The position numbers and the translations under genes are program-made. The notes below the pieces were generated by a model. That model worked only from the letters and a program-made list of their open reading frames with translations, ran no database searches and was not told where the DNA came from. From Hoplostethus atlanticus (taxonomy: Eukaryota; Chordata; Actinopteri; Trachichthyiformes; Trachichthyidae), in assembly GCA_034670405.1 (NCBI GenBank), contig JAXDDX010000172.1:496001-560000 (forward strand): DNA of 64,000 nt, given 5' to 3'. Below, piece after piece: positions 1 to 9,483 of this stretch. Within the stretch, counting starts at the first letter, position 1. Each line of letters starts with the position of its first letter.

Positions 1-400
1 TAAAGTTCATATCAAATCACATTTATTTGTATAGCCCTTAATCACCGTTACAGTCTCAAAGGGCTTCACAGTGCCCAACGTGTGAAAACAATAAATGGTT
101 AGTACATGACATCCCCCAGCCTTGGACCCTCACAGAGGACAAGGAAAAACTCCCAAAAAAAACCTTTTAGGGAAAAATTGGAAGAAACCTCGGGAGGGGC
201 TACTCTGAGAGTGATCCCCTGCAGGACACTTCCCAGATAGGATGATCGCTAACGCCTGCTCAGGCAGCAGTGTCCTAGGAGTGGGGGACCATGCAGACGC
301 CAACTCTGCCGAGCTGCAGCCTGGAACAGATAGGAGACACACCCATACATGCACTCTGACTCACACACACAAAAATGACCAGTGTCAGTGGACAGGAGCA
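1..400. repeat. Dispersed fish repeat fragment
   Basis: This stretch has the wording of a segment seen many times in teleost genomes, including the run of short phrases around 165-230 (GGGAAAAATTGG, then AGAAACCTCGGGAGGGGC). No open frame or terminal repeat is visible. The family name is not known to me, and the assignment rests on memory of the motif rather than on a second copy in this window. A short CA-rich stretch lies at 358-372. Confidence 0.35.
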
Positions 401-676
401 GGTAGACCTGGGGGCTGTTCCACAAAGCAGGTTTAGAAAAGCGGCGATTAACCTCGCAAGCCTGGTTTGAGTTAACCTAACAAGTCAATCGGGGCTAAAG
501 CGGTTCCACGAAGCCCAAGTCAAGCTACCATGATCTGGCTAAACCAAGCCAGGCTCAAGCAATCCAGATAATTGCGCGTGCACAGTTATACACAGTTTAT
601 TTAAGCAGCCCGAGAGGTCGATCATGGATCTGATCGATTCATCGTGCAGAAAAATGACAGTAAAGACAGAGCCGCA

Positions 677-905
677 ATGTTCACGGCCACTGAACAGCAA
701 CTTTTAGTGGAGGTCTATGGAGAATTCAGCCATATTACAATGAAAAGGGAAATAGGATTTCCATAAATAAAGGGAGAGAGAAAGATTGGCAACAAATTGT
801 TGAAGAACTGAAAAGCTGTGCTAAAAATATTATAAATGAAACCATGCCATATATGAAACCTCAAGACTGTAAATGTACTATCTATCGCCATAAATTATGT
901 AGTAA
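677..905 (+). pseudogene. Myb/SANT-like DNA-binding protein of a Harbinger element, broken
   Basis: The frame opening at ATG 677 reads MFTATEQQLLVEVYGEF, resembling the start of the Myb/SANT-like (MSANTD-type) domain. A TAA at 764-766 stops it after 29 codons. The homologous reading resumes in another frame (GREKDWQQIVEELK, about 773-815), the tryptophan-centred helix expected of the domain. So there is at least one stop and one frameshift. In Harbinger elements this protein works with the transposase to bind the transposon ends; here it is clearly dead. The position inside matching inverted repeats supports the assignment. Confidence 0.55.
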
Positions 906-960
906 AGGCTATACGTAACGTCTTACATATTACTACATTACAGTCACTGTACAGTACTCG

Positions 961-1032
961 ATCCTATGTGGGGATCGAACCCACAACCCTAAGACTGAGA
1001 GTTTCATGCTCTACTGACTGAGCTGTACGGGC
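961..1032 (-). pseudogene. tRNA-Lys-like pseudogene or SINE head
   Basis: On the minus strand the sequence reads like a tRNA: an A-box region (AGCTCAGTCAGTAGAGCA) and a B-box region (GGGTTCGATCCCC) at the right spacing, closest to tRNA-Lys. The anticodon stem has mismatches, the position-34 triplet would be CTC, and the acceptor ends do not pair. It is therefore a decayed tRNA copy or the head of a tRNA-derived SINE, not a working gene. Confidence 0.45.
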
Positions 1033-1440
1033 TGGTTCTTATTTTTATTATATTTTTATGAAATCGGTTGTTTCCATCTTGGAAATTGATCTGCTGAAAG
1101 CGTGTTCTACAGTGACTGTAAATCCCATACAGTAACAGTTAATGCATCTCCTAGCAACCGTGGGAACATTTTGACATATGTTCACAAGATACTTTCTTAT
1201 TTCAATGATTTTGTTAAATAAAAATAAAATAAAAAATAAATAAAAAATAAAATAATATTGTGTCATCAAATAATTATTTCTATAAGTTGAGGTTTCGCTG
1301 GACACTCATGGTTAAATGGGGTTGCCTAACAACGCTCTGAACCGTGACTGTATCCCCGATACAGCCTACATCATTTTATATTTTTTATTTTATATTAACG
1401 TTACATTTTATGTCTGATAGTGTAGGGTATAGGGTAATAG

Positions 1441-1756
1441 CTGTGGCTGTGGCTCAGGGGGTAGAGCAGGTCGTCCGCTAATCAGAAGATCGGCGGTTCG
1501 ATCCCCGGCTCCTCCAGTCCGCATGTCGAAGTGTCCTTGGGCAAGACACTGAACCCCAAATTGCTCCCGAAGCTGCGCCTTCGGTGTGTGAATGTGTATG
1601 AATGGTTAGATTCCCCTGATGTGCAGGTTGGCACCTTACATGGTAGCGCCCTGCCATCAGTGTATGAATGGGGGTGAATGTGAATGTAGTGTAAAGCGCT
1701 TTGAGTGGTCGGAAAAGACTAGAAAAGCGCTATATAAGTACAGTCCATTTACCATT
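1441..1756 (+). mobile_element. tRNA-derived SINE, near full length
   Basis: The head has RNA polymerase III promoter boxes: an A box around TGGCTCAGGGGGTAGAGC and a B box GGTTCGATCCC. The body contains the phrase about the lone-standing CTTGGGCAAGACACTGAACC, and the tail ends in GCGCTATATAAGTACAG then TCCATTTACC, as in common teleost SINEs. A 6-bp direct repeat TAATAG flanks it (1435-1440 and 1757-1762), consistent with a target duplication. It sits inside the Harbinger-like element and so inserted later. Confidence 0.75.
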
Positions 1757-2473
1757 TAATAGTGTTGAACATTAGGATGGCGGAACCTTGTTTGAAAAAC
1801 ATTGCGTTTCAGTCGGATCAGTGTTACGGGAGTACTGATTAAGCTTCAACTGTGGTTTAGCCTCCGGGCAGGCTAGTTTCAAAGGATAAGTTGCCACAGC
1901 AACTTAGCTTGAACTATGTTGAGCTTGCTTTGTGAAACCGAATAAATCTGAAAATGAGCCAGACTAAGTGAAACAAGCCTGGATAAGTGGTAAACTCGCT
2001 TTGTGGAACACCCCTCTGGAGTGTTGGGATCTGGCCGTAGACATGTTGTCGTTGTAGCTCCACTGTTCGCAAAGTAATGGTGCATTGATGCTAGTATCCA
2101 TCGGCAGGAAACTGAGATAACGATAGGATGGGCGTTATATGGTCGAATTTCCTAGTTTTGGTCAGGATTCTGGCAGCAAATTGAAATGTTATTCCTACAA
2201 AATAAATGGATGGTGGAAATGTTAACCATTGTTTGGCTTTAATGAGTTGCAAAATACATTAATTATACCCCATTAGACATGTTATCAATTACAGATATTT
2301 CCTCAATGGTGTAGTCACTACCGTAACACCTGATTTCAAAAAAATCAAAAAATCAATGTAAGTAGGTATACATGTATACCTACATGTATAATAAAACGTT
2401 GGTTCAACTTAAAAAAATTGAAGTAATCAATCACACGAAATATTTGACGTTGACTCAATGTAATACTTTAAAC

Positions 2474-2715
2474 AGTTTAACCTGTATTTTTTAACTCCAT
2501 GCAAACTATTTTCTGAAGGTGGAGCAAACCAATTATTTCAAGTTGTCCTAAATAAAAAAATAAAAAGTTGTCTTTATTTACTTAATGTAAATAATCCATT
2601 CAGTTTAACCTGAAATGTTTAACTCCATGCAAACCATTTTTTGAAGCTTGGAGCAAACTGATTTTACGTTGTCTCAAATAAAAAATAACAGTTGTCATTT
2701 ATTTGAAATGTATAG
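2474..2715. repeat. Two-copy tandem duplication, about 125-bp unit
   Basis: The phrases AACTCCATGCAAAC, GGAGCAAAC and AGTTGTC...TTTATTT occur twice in the same order, near 2495-2580 and 2619-2705. The rest of 2019-3030 shows no gene; a small palindrome centred on TACATGTA lies near 2365-2390. Confidence 0.6.
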
Positions 2716-3030
2716 TAAATAGAATTTTTTTTAAAATGCTTTAAATACATTTTGATAAGAGTACTCGGAACACATTCCTTTAGAACACATTCATATTTAT
2801 TGTTCCATAAATTGATAACATTGTACATTTGTTTCAAATTCATAAAGATGAACAGTCTCCTTCAGCTGAACACCAGAGATACAAGACTATTGATGTCATC
2901 AAGAGACAAATCCTGGAGCTGCTCCATAGCCAGTGAATAGTGGAACAACTCCTAAGACATCATGCAGTACCCATGGCAATTTTACTGGGATATGGGTACA
3001 TTTTATGATTCAGAGCCCTACGATCAACTA

Positions 3031-3244
3031 AACACGTGGTCCATTTGCTGCCCTAGTGGTGGATATTTTCACCCTGCTGCACACACTGCCCCACCCCAAT
3101 CTGTGATGTCTCTTTGGAGGTACTAACAAAGTCTGTCTATGGGGAAAAAAAAGGTACTCGGACGACATCACAGATTGGGGTGGGGCAGTGTGTGCAGCAG
3201 GGTGAAAATATCAACCACTAGGGCATCAAAAGAACCATGTGTTT
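3031..3244. repeat. Long inverted repeat (hairpin) with about 78-bp arms
   Basis: The left arm 3031-3110 and the right arm 3164-3244 are near-perfect reverse complements; the shared core covers ACCCTGCTGCACACACTGCC and CCACCCCAATCTGTGATGTC. The 53-nt loop contains an A-rich run. Such a structure may be a foldback MITE or a transcribed hairpin. No target duplication was evident. From 3245 to 3624 I see no gene. Confidence 0.8.
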
Positions 3245-4836
3245 AATCTTTAAATCCAACTCATTTGAATGTAATGGCACAAAAAAAAAAAATCATTGAG
3301 CCCACAAATTTGGTGAATAAGTGAAATTGTCACATGATGACATCACAAACTTGTAACATTGTATTAGGAAGCAGGGGTACGGTAGTGTGATTCATTTCCA
3401 ATTTTCATACTTGAAAGATTGCCGAGAAATCTGACTCAATAGTTGCATTTTAGCATTAATTTTAAAAATAGTATCCTATCAAAAAGTTAAAAAATAAAAT
3501 TTAAAAAAAAAAGCTATACACAGATACACAACATGATAAAATATTTCACAGTCCTTTTTTTTATAGACATAGTAAATTCACACAATCTAAAATCACTCTA
3601 CAATCAATGGTAACACCACCCATATTAAAGGACCCATATTATGGAAAACGGTTTATTCCTGGCGCTTATACATGTTCCACAGGAAATTACTTCCCTAAGC
3701 AGCTGAGAAAATTTGAAATCTGGAAGTCAACCCGTTTTTCTGTATTTTCCTTTTTCCCAAAACGGTGCCAAAGATAGGAGAAAAACAGCCCGTTACAGAA
3801 AATGGTTCCTTTGGACGTCATAAGGGGCAAATCCAGCCCCTCTCAGAGCATGCCCACGCCCAGTTGAACAACCAATCCCATTTACGTCGTCGCAAAATGC
3901 AGCTCACGGCAGTGCCGCAAGCCATTGCTTATGGTGCATTCCATTGCACTTGGAAATCGATAATTCCGAGTCGGTATTCCTAACTTCCAATCTAAATGTG
4001 TTCCAGTGCATCTGCTCGGGAAAACATAATTGCCCGCAGCAAACTCATGTTTGTATGGTAAGTCTCAGAATGTTACAAGCATCTAAACTCAACATCAACT
4101 ACTACAGCGCCATTAGTGAAGAGAATCGGCGCATATCACATTCGGACGCCGTTTTTTCCGAGTACACTGGAATGCACCATTACTTTGCGACGACTGAAGC
4201 TAAAACAACATATCAGGAGATATATCAACTCCAGTTATTATTTTGTAGGATGCAGGCAGCAACATAGATCCCTGCACAGTCTCCCAACACGCGAAAATGC
4301 CAGGACAGAGTGGATTAATTTAATTTTTAACGGCAACGCTACAGTTTTTTCTGTGTGTGATGATCAGTCCTCAGACTGCTTGAGCAACGGCAGGATTAGC
4401 ATCTAAATTGAAGCTTAAAGATGGAGCAATTCATAAGGTACGTGACCCATCTGCAAAATTGGAATCTGTAAGTGTCACCATGTTTTGATTTAATTTACCA
4501 AATTAGTCTGGTTAGAAAACTAAAGCTGGAGTCATTAAAAGTAAAGTAAAAGTAAAGTTATTGGTTGGAGTCAGGACTCATCTTAAAGTTATTTGTTGGG
4601 ACCAGTGTCTGTTTTATAAGTCTGTCGAACGTGTCAGGCTTGGTAAACTTTAGCCACCATTAGTACAATCGTGTTTGGTTGTTTGGCTGCGCTGTTTGGA
4701 TGCAAATAGATTGCATCCAATAATATATTGGTTAACTGGCTCAACAAAATTGTCAATCCTAGCTTGTCTGCAAGTTGTATTCAATAAGCTTATGGACATG
4801 AGCCATAAACAGACCGGCTACAGCAGAGAGTGTCGC

Positions 4837-5079
4837 TCACACATCCATATACACAAACACAAGGCACGAAAGTACAATATTACACAGAATTGTTATCATT
4901 GAGAAACTAAGTGGAACCGCCTCAGCTGCCTCTTCCCATTCTGGGTCAGACTCCGGCTCAAACATGTACGGTCTCAGTGTTGGTTCTGGAGTGGCCGCCA
5001 TGGTTAGCATGAGCGCTCTGCTCTCCGTCTCCGCCAGGCGATCGCGTGTAGCACTGCTCTGATTGGCCGCCTCACTCAC
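4837..5079 (-). other. Short ORF conserved in both TTAA-element copies (possible captured exon)
   Basis: The internal ATG at 5001 opens a reading frame beginning MAATPEPTLRPYMFEPESDP, followed by an acidic stretch (EWEEAAE) and a hydrophobic segment. Copy B has the same reading frame at 20732 (MAAAPEPTLRPYMFEPESDP). The RPYMFEPESD wording resembles the N-terminus of teleost proteins that carry a P2X7-type intracellular domain, but that domain itself (Cys-rich) is absent. This may be a captured host exon or chance conservation between young copies. Confidence 0.35.
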
Positions 5080-5107
5080 GGCGTGAGGCGGCCAATCAGA
5101 GCAGTGC
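5051..5107. repeat. Perfect 25-bp palindrome with 7-nt loop
   Basis: 5051-5075 (starting GCACTGCTCTGATTGG) is the exact reverse complement of 5083-5107, separated by 7 nt. Copy B of the same element has only one arm at the matching place, so the second arm is a recent inverted duplication in copy A. Confidence 0.85.
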
Positions 5108-5296
5108 TCATTACATACAACCTACACGCCCTCAAAACAGCCTGTTCTCTACAATGGAGAAAATGAGAGACTGAAACACACACCACAGAAGCTGGTTTTA
5201 GGATTTTTTTTTATATAGACTTCACAAACATCTTGTAAAGACCCCCAGGAACAGTTGTTTAAATAGCCCAAAATTAGTACAATACCCCCCCTTTAA

Positions 5297-7339
5297 GAAT
5301 TAAAATGTGTTATTTCCATTGTCTAGTAAAGTTTTGATTGAAGCCAGAAACCACAAAAAATAAGACTCAAACTTGTGACGTCATCGTGTATAAAGTCTGA
5401 AGCTGCTCCAGAATGACAGACTTTGTGGACTCATAGAATGTTTGAGACTCTTTTCGCAGCAGCCATTTTGACTGGTCATAGACAGGTAAAGAAAGGTGTA
5501 ACTATAGATCTAGAATATTCATTATTCTATTACATCTTTATTCTATATGGTTCACAAGATACACAAGATTCTATTAAGCTCTACACTTAATAGCCGATGA
5601 CATCAGCTTGAGTCTTAGCTCTTTAGTTTTAGGATTTGAGAAGGAGTTGTTCATGTTCTAACATTTGGGCCTAGGAATAACCTGCATAAATTCTTTAAAT
5701 TGTGTTGTGTTCCACTTTAAGACTGTTACATGCAAAAGTCATAAAACTACTCCTTCCCTGAATTCTGACCTTATACATGTATGTATCTTTTGAGAGTAAT
5801 CAGCTGCATTCCCCCAACTGTGTAGTCAGCCAATGGGTATATCTCAGTTCATTTGGGTCAAGAAGTTCCACCTCCTTCGTAGGACACGTTCCTGAAGTTG
5901 AAAGAGAAAACATTCTTTAGTTTTTAATTAGCCATCAAAGTGTGTTAGCTACTAAGGTCATGCACAAATTAAGAATACCCAACATTAAACATAAATTGAT
6001 TACCTACACTTTATTTTATGATTTTAGGGCAGCTGGCTAACATTTTGGTACATTTCTGCCACATGTAATTGCTGTCACAGTGTAGCAACCTAACATTACC
6101 AGCTAGAATCAACTGGGCCTTGTAACATTATGGCTGATGAATACTGAACACAAGGTAATTAGGAGGAGACGACCAAAAGAGTCGTTCATGAGTCGGTTCA
6201 CTAGTGGCGGGTGAACGAAACAAACCAGTTACTTAAAGGAATCGGTCTTCTCATCACGAGTAAAAACACTCAGCAGAGCAAATGCATTTTAATTCGCTAA
6301 CATAACATTAGCTGTAACGTTACTTTTCGTTGTCAATTCCCCCAACAAAATAATTTTAGAAATGATAGCTTGTATTTCTTAGTTAACTAAGCTAGCGAAC
6401 TGATAGCATTAACGTTACCCATCCATGACCTCAAGACGGCTAACATTAGTTAACATATAGTTTGAAAGATGAATGCTAATGTTAGCGCTAGCTAATACAG
6501 GTTATCAAGCATGAGTGCGGAAATTACGGCCAGAGTCAATGGCAGATATAGTTGGACTAACGTTAACGTTACCGGTATACAAAGTTTATTCTTTTTTCCT
6601 TACCAGTATCAACTTCGGCTCACTCGAGGCGGAAGAAGTCTGCTGGTTACCGGCAGATTCTTCTTCTTTTTTCCATTTTATGGCGTGTGGCCAAGGTGCA
6701 TTATCGTTACCTGTTGGAGTGGTACTGCCACATTCTTCTGTGACGTTTTCAAAAATGTGCCTTCGCAAGTCATGCTTAATCTAACAAAAATGCCTTGATC
6801 AAATGAATAATTTCAGTTTGATGTCCCGCTGCCAGTTTATATTGTATCCAAATAAAAAAAAATATTTTTTATATTATTTTAATTATTTTCTTATTCTTTT
6901 ACAGATTTATTCTTTTTTATGGCACTCCTATGACTCCATATAAATGTGCTTCAATCAGTCAAGTAATATGAAACTGATATGATACATTTTCTGTATTTCA
7001 CAAAGAAAATAGAAACACCATGGTAAACATGGTAGATTTATCTCAATAATAAAATAAAAGTGTTCATTACAATGGGAAATTTCATTGTAATAATCAAGAG
7101 GATTTTTACTCATTTAATGATATTTGGAATCATCCTAATGGCGGGTTGAGACTACACGATATCAGGCCGATTATAGCCCGATTCGGCAGACATAGGGCGT
7201 CGGGTCGAGTCGGGAACGACAGGGTGCGACAATCGATCATTTTATGTTGTGTAGTGTGACATAATGGACAACAACCGACGCCGCATCTGGGACGCCTCGC
7301 GACGTCCCGACAAAAGACTAGCATGTTAGAATTTTTTTT
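5297..7339. other. No gene recognised
   Basis: This 2-kb stretch holds scattered AT-rich sequence, repeated short words such as TAACGTTA around 6340-6570, and a GC-richer segment at 7130-7330 that looks like a short repeat end. No frame here has coding features or a recognisable motif. Confidence 0.5.
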
Positions 7340-8244
7340 TGCTCAATTTTTTTTTTTGGGTCAAAGCACCCTTAATGTCTCTTGTGGCAACCCGGTTGAG
7401 GGTGTGGCAGGCGCATCCCTGATGAGGTGGGAGACTGTAGTCGTCTTCTGTTTCATTTAAGATATCTGTGACATTTATGAAGACAGGGTGTCCCTCCTCT
7501 CTTCCTCATCCTCTTCTTCTCTGTCTTGAATGGTTCTTTGAACTTCTGCACAGACACTGAAAGCCTTCACAAAATTTGAACCATTATCTGTGGTTGTAAC
7601 GGTCACCTTGTCTTTTATGTTAAAATTTCTGTGCACATCTTCCAACTTGTGTGTTGTGTTCCGCGGCCACTTCCCCTTGCATGTGTTGTGTGTGTTAGTG
7701 CACGTGTGCACCCAAAATGCAAATAAATGAATCATCTTCTTCAACATTATATGTGTGCAGATGCTTAAGTTTTCTTGATCTATCCAGTGGATAGTCACCC
7801 CAAGGAAGCTTCTGTTTGATGACCATGCATCTGTTGAGGTACATACATGGTTCTCCAAATCCCTGTACTCTGGTCTCTCCACAGTGTGATGTGGATGCAG
7901 TCCTTGAATGATGAAGTTAAGGATCAACTTGTCAAATTGCTCTTGGGTTATGGTGGGGGTACCACTCCTGAAATACTGTGCTACACTGCCTTGTATGAGG
8001 GGAACAGGGTGTTCCTCCTCATTCCGGGGTGCGCTCCTCTTCTTGTTCTTAAATTAGTGTTTGACGTCTTAGAAGTTGAGAGCAACTTCTTCTTGGGGTT
8101 ACACAGTAAGCACCTGAAGACATAATTTTTCTCTGTTGTTTCATTTAAAGTCATATATTTCTTGAGGTACGGCCACGGCGACTCCCTCGGGATCGATTCC
8201 TCTCCGTCCTCAACCTTAGCCATCTTTCCATCAACTAAACTCAA
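7340..8244 (-). pseudogene. hAT transposase (BED-finger type), N-terminal half, broken
   Basis: Read right to left, 8244-7981 encodes a BED-type zinc-finger region: SPWPYLKKYM then YVFRCLLCNPKKK. After a frameshift near 8040, the frame 7927-7475 gives hAT landmarks: CTSTDAWSSNRSFLGVTIHW and VTTTDNGSNFVKAF. A further shift leads to the conserved HQGCACHTLNRVATRDI near 7440-7350. The C-terminal dimerisation domain is missing; the copy stops at a T-rich tract near 7330-7358. An 88-bp SINE tail sits inside the frame. hAT transposases cut and paste DNA with 8-bp duplications; this one cannot work. It is a different copy and subfamily from the hAT gene at 22999-27926. Confidence 0.8.
7659..7746 (+). 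mobile_element. SINE 3' tail fragment inside the hAT frame
   Basis: This piece matches the end of the SINE at 28740-28828: GCGGCCACTTCCCC, then TGCACGTGTGCACCC against TGCATGTGTGTGCGCCC, and the closing AATCATCTTCTTCAA. It interrupts the hAT transposase reading but keeps the frame open, adding about 29 residues. Confidence 0.65.
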
Positions 8245-8440
8245 GCTTGCGTGTCGCAGGCATCAGCCCAAGGATTGGTACGTGATGTCACCGTCATACG
8301 ATCACGGAAGTGCTTCTGTCGGCTACACATACAGGTCCGTGTATGGCGGTGGCGTCACGGTCCGTGTATCATCCGATCATTCAATTATTCCATTCAATCT
8401 GGCAAACGAAAAAACGAGTCAATATTTCGTTTTTCTGTAT

Positions 8441-8508
8441 GCACCAAAAATTAAAAACTGATGTTTGTTTTCCTGTTTTCAGCTCGGTAACGGAAAATTT
8501 AATAAACC
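8441..8508 (+). repeat. Repeat shared with 32616-32688 (inverted)
   Basis: GCACCAAAAATTAAAAACTG at 8441 and the following CTGTTTTCAGCTCG / CGGAAAATTTAATAAAC are found in reverse complement at 32616-32688, at the upstream edge of the integrase-like transposase gene. The two loci therefore share the end of one dispersed element. Between 8510 and 8800 a GC-richer stretch shows no clear gene. Confidence 0.6.
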
Positions 8509-8804
8509 GGCCTGCTGGCCCATTGACTCTGCCCTCCTGCTTTGTCTCTGTCTGTCACAGCCCCGGTGGTAGCGAGCATTGCTACAGTGGGGGCTCCAAC
8601 CCCGACTGAACGGCTCTTGCAGGCTGCCCCCGGCTGCCTCCACCGCGGTTGGCACTGCTGGCTCTCTCTCCACCTCTCGCCTGTCAGACCCAGTCATTCA
8701 ACCCCCACTCACACATGCACACACAGGTTAAAAAGGCTCGGCTGCAATCAGGTTTAATTGGCCGCAGCCGTGCTGGATCCAGCCTCCCCCCAGTCTGTCG
8801 CAGT

Positions 8805-9364
8805 TACGAAAATAAAGTCATAATATTAGGAGATTAGAGTCATAATATTTCGAGAATAAACTCATAGTGTTATTACAAAAATAAAGTCATAATTTTTCGA
8901 GAATAAAGTCGTAATATTACGTGAATAATGTCATAATATTATGAGAATAAAGTTGTGATATGATGAGAAAAGTGTTAGCCTAGTGCAAGCAGCAGCAAAT
9001 GGAAGTGGACGATTTAAATCATACTTTATAGGATGGTAACCCTATCCCAAGCTTGTCCACGCTGACCTGCCGGGACCGACAGCCGCGGCCAACCTATCCC
9101 GGAGGATGGAGCCGGGGCAGACTTGGACGAGCTGGTCTGCCGGTCTGCCAGTCTTCCAGGACGCAAACCAGCTCATCCAAGTCTGCCAGTAGGGACAGTT
9201 ATGACTTTATTTTCGTAATAACACTATGAGCTTATTCTAGAAATATTATGACTTTAATCTCCTAATATTATCACTTTAGTTTCGTAACATTATGACTTTA
9301 TTCTCGAAACTTTTGACTTTATTCTCGTAAAAGGCCTGTTAGGACTTTATTCTCGAAATCTTAG
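8805..9364. repeat. Foldback element with tandem GAATAAAGTCATAATATT-type arms
   Basis: Left arm 8805-8966 consists of imperfect tandem copies of a roughly 20-25-bp unit (CGAGAATAAAGTCATAATAT). Right arm 9196-9364 has the same unit inverted (ATTATGACTTTATTCTCG). The GC-rich core at 9041-9190 contains its own partial inverted repeat (CTTGGACGAGCTGGTCTGCC against CAGCTCATCCAAGTCTG). This type of foldback is common in fish; no ORF is present. Confidence 0.75.
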
Positions 9365-9483
9365 ATTATTTATTTTTAAACAGTGGCCCTAAAACACAGT
9401 CGTAATTTTCCCATTTCTTCCTGTCCACGCTTTGCACATGCGCAGTATATAGTCGCCAACTGCGGGAAACAGCAGGCAACGAA

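Larger units (their letters stand above)
411..2015 (+). mobile_element. PIF/Harbinger-like DNA transposon, degraded
   Basis: The ends are inverted repeats. The left end is GGGGCTGTTCCACAAAGC and the right end, read in reverse, is AGGGGTGTTCCACAAAGC (16 of 18 identical). Both are flanked by the trinucleotide CTG (408-410 and 2016-2018), consistent with a 3-bp target duplication. Inside are a broken Myb/SANT-like ORF, a tRNA-like fragment, an AT-rich tract near 1200-1260, and a complete SINE. The superfamily call is inferred from the 3-bp duplication plus the Myb/SANT-like ORF, which accompanies the transposase in vertebrate Harbinger elements. No transposase ORF remains. Confidence 0.6.
3629..5292 (+). 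mobile_element. TTAA-flanked non-autonomous DNA transposon, copy A
   Basis: The element starts AGGACCCATATTATGG and ends with its complement type ...CCCCCCCT, flanked on both sides by TTAA (3625-3628 and 5293-5296). A second copy lies inverted at 12828-22148, also flanked by TTAA, which confirms the boundaries. TTAA target sites fit piggyBac or Kolobok; I cannot choose between them without a transposase. Compared with copy B, this copy lacks about 70 bp near 4510 and gained a 25-bp palindrome near 5051. It carries a short conserved ORF on the minus strand. Confidence 0.75.

Noticed and set aside
1441..1512. Functional tRNA gene at the SINE head
   Set aside because: The pol III boxes are part of a complete SINE with its own target duplication, and the cloverleaf ends do not pair.
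6511..6798. Two overlapping plus-strand frames of about 90 codons
   Set aside because: No motif, no codon-usage or splice support, and a T-rich composition typical of chance frames.
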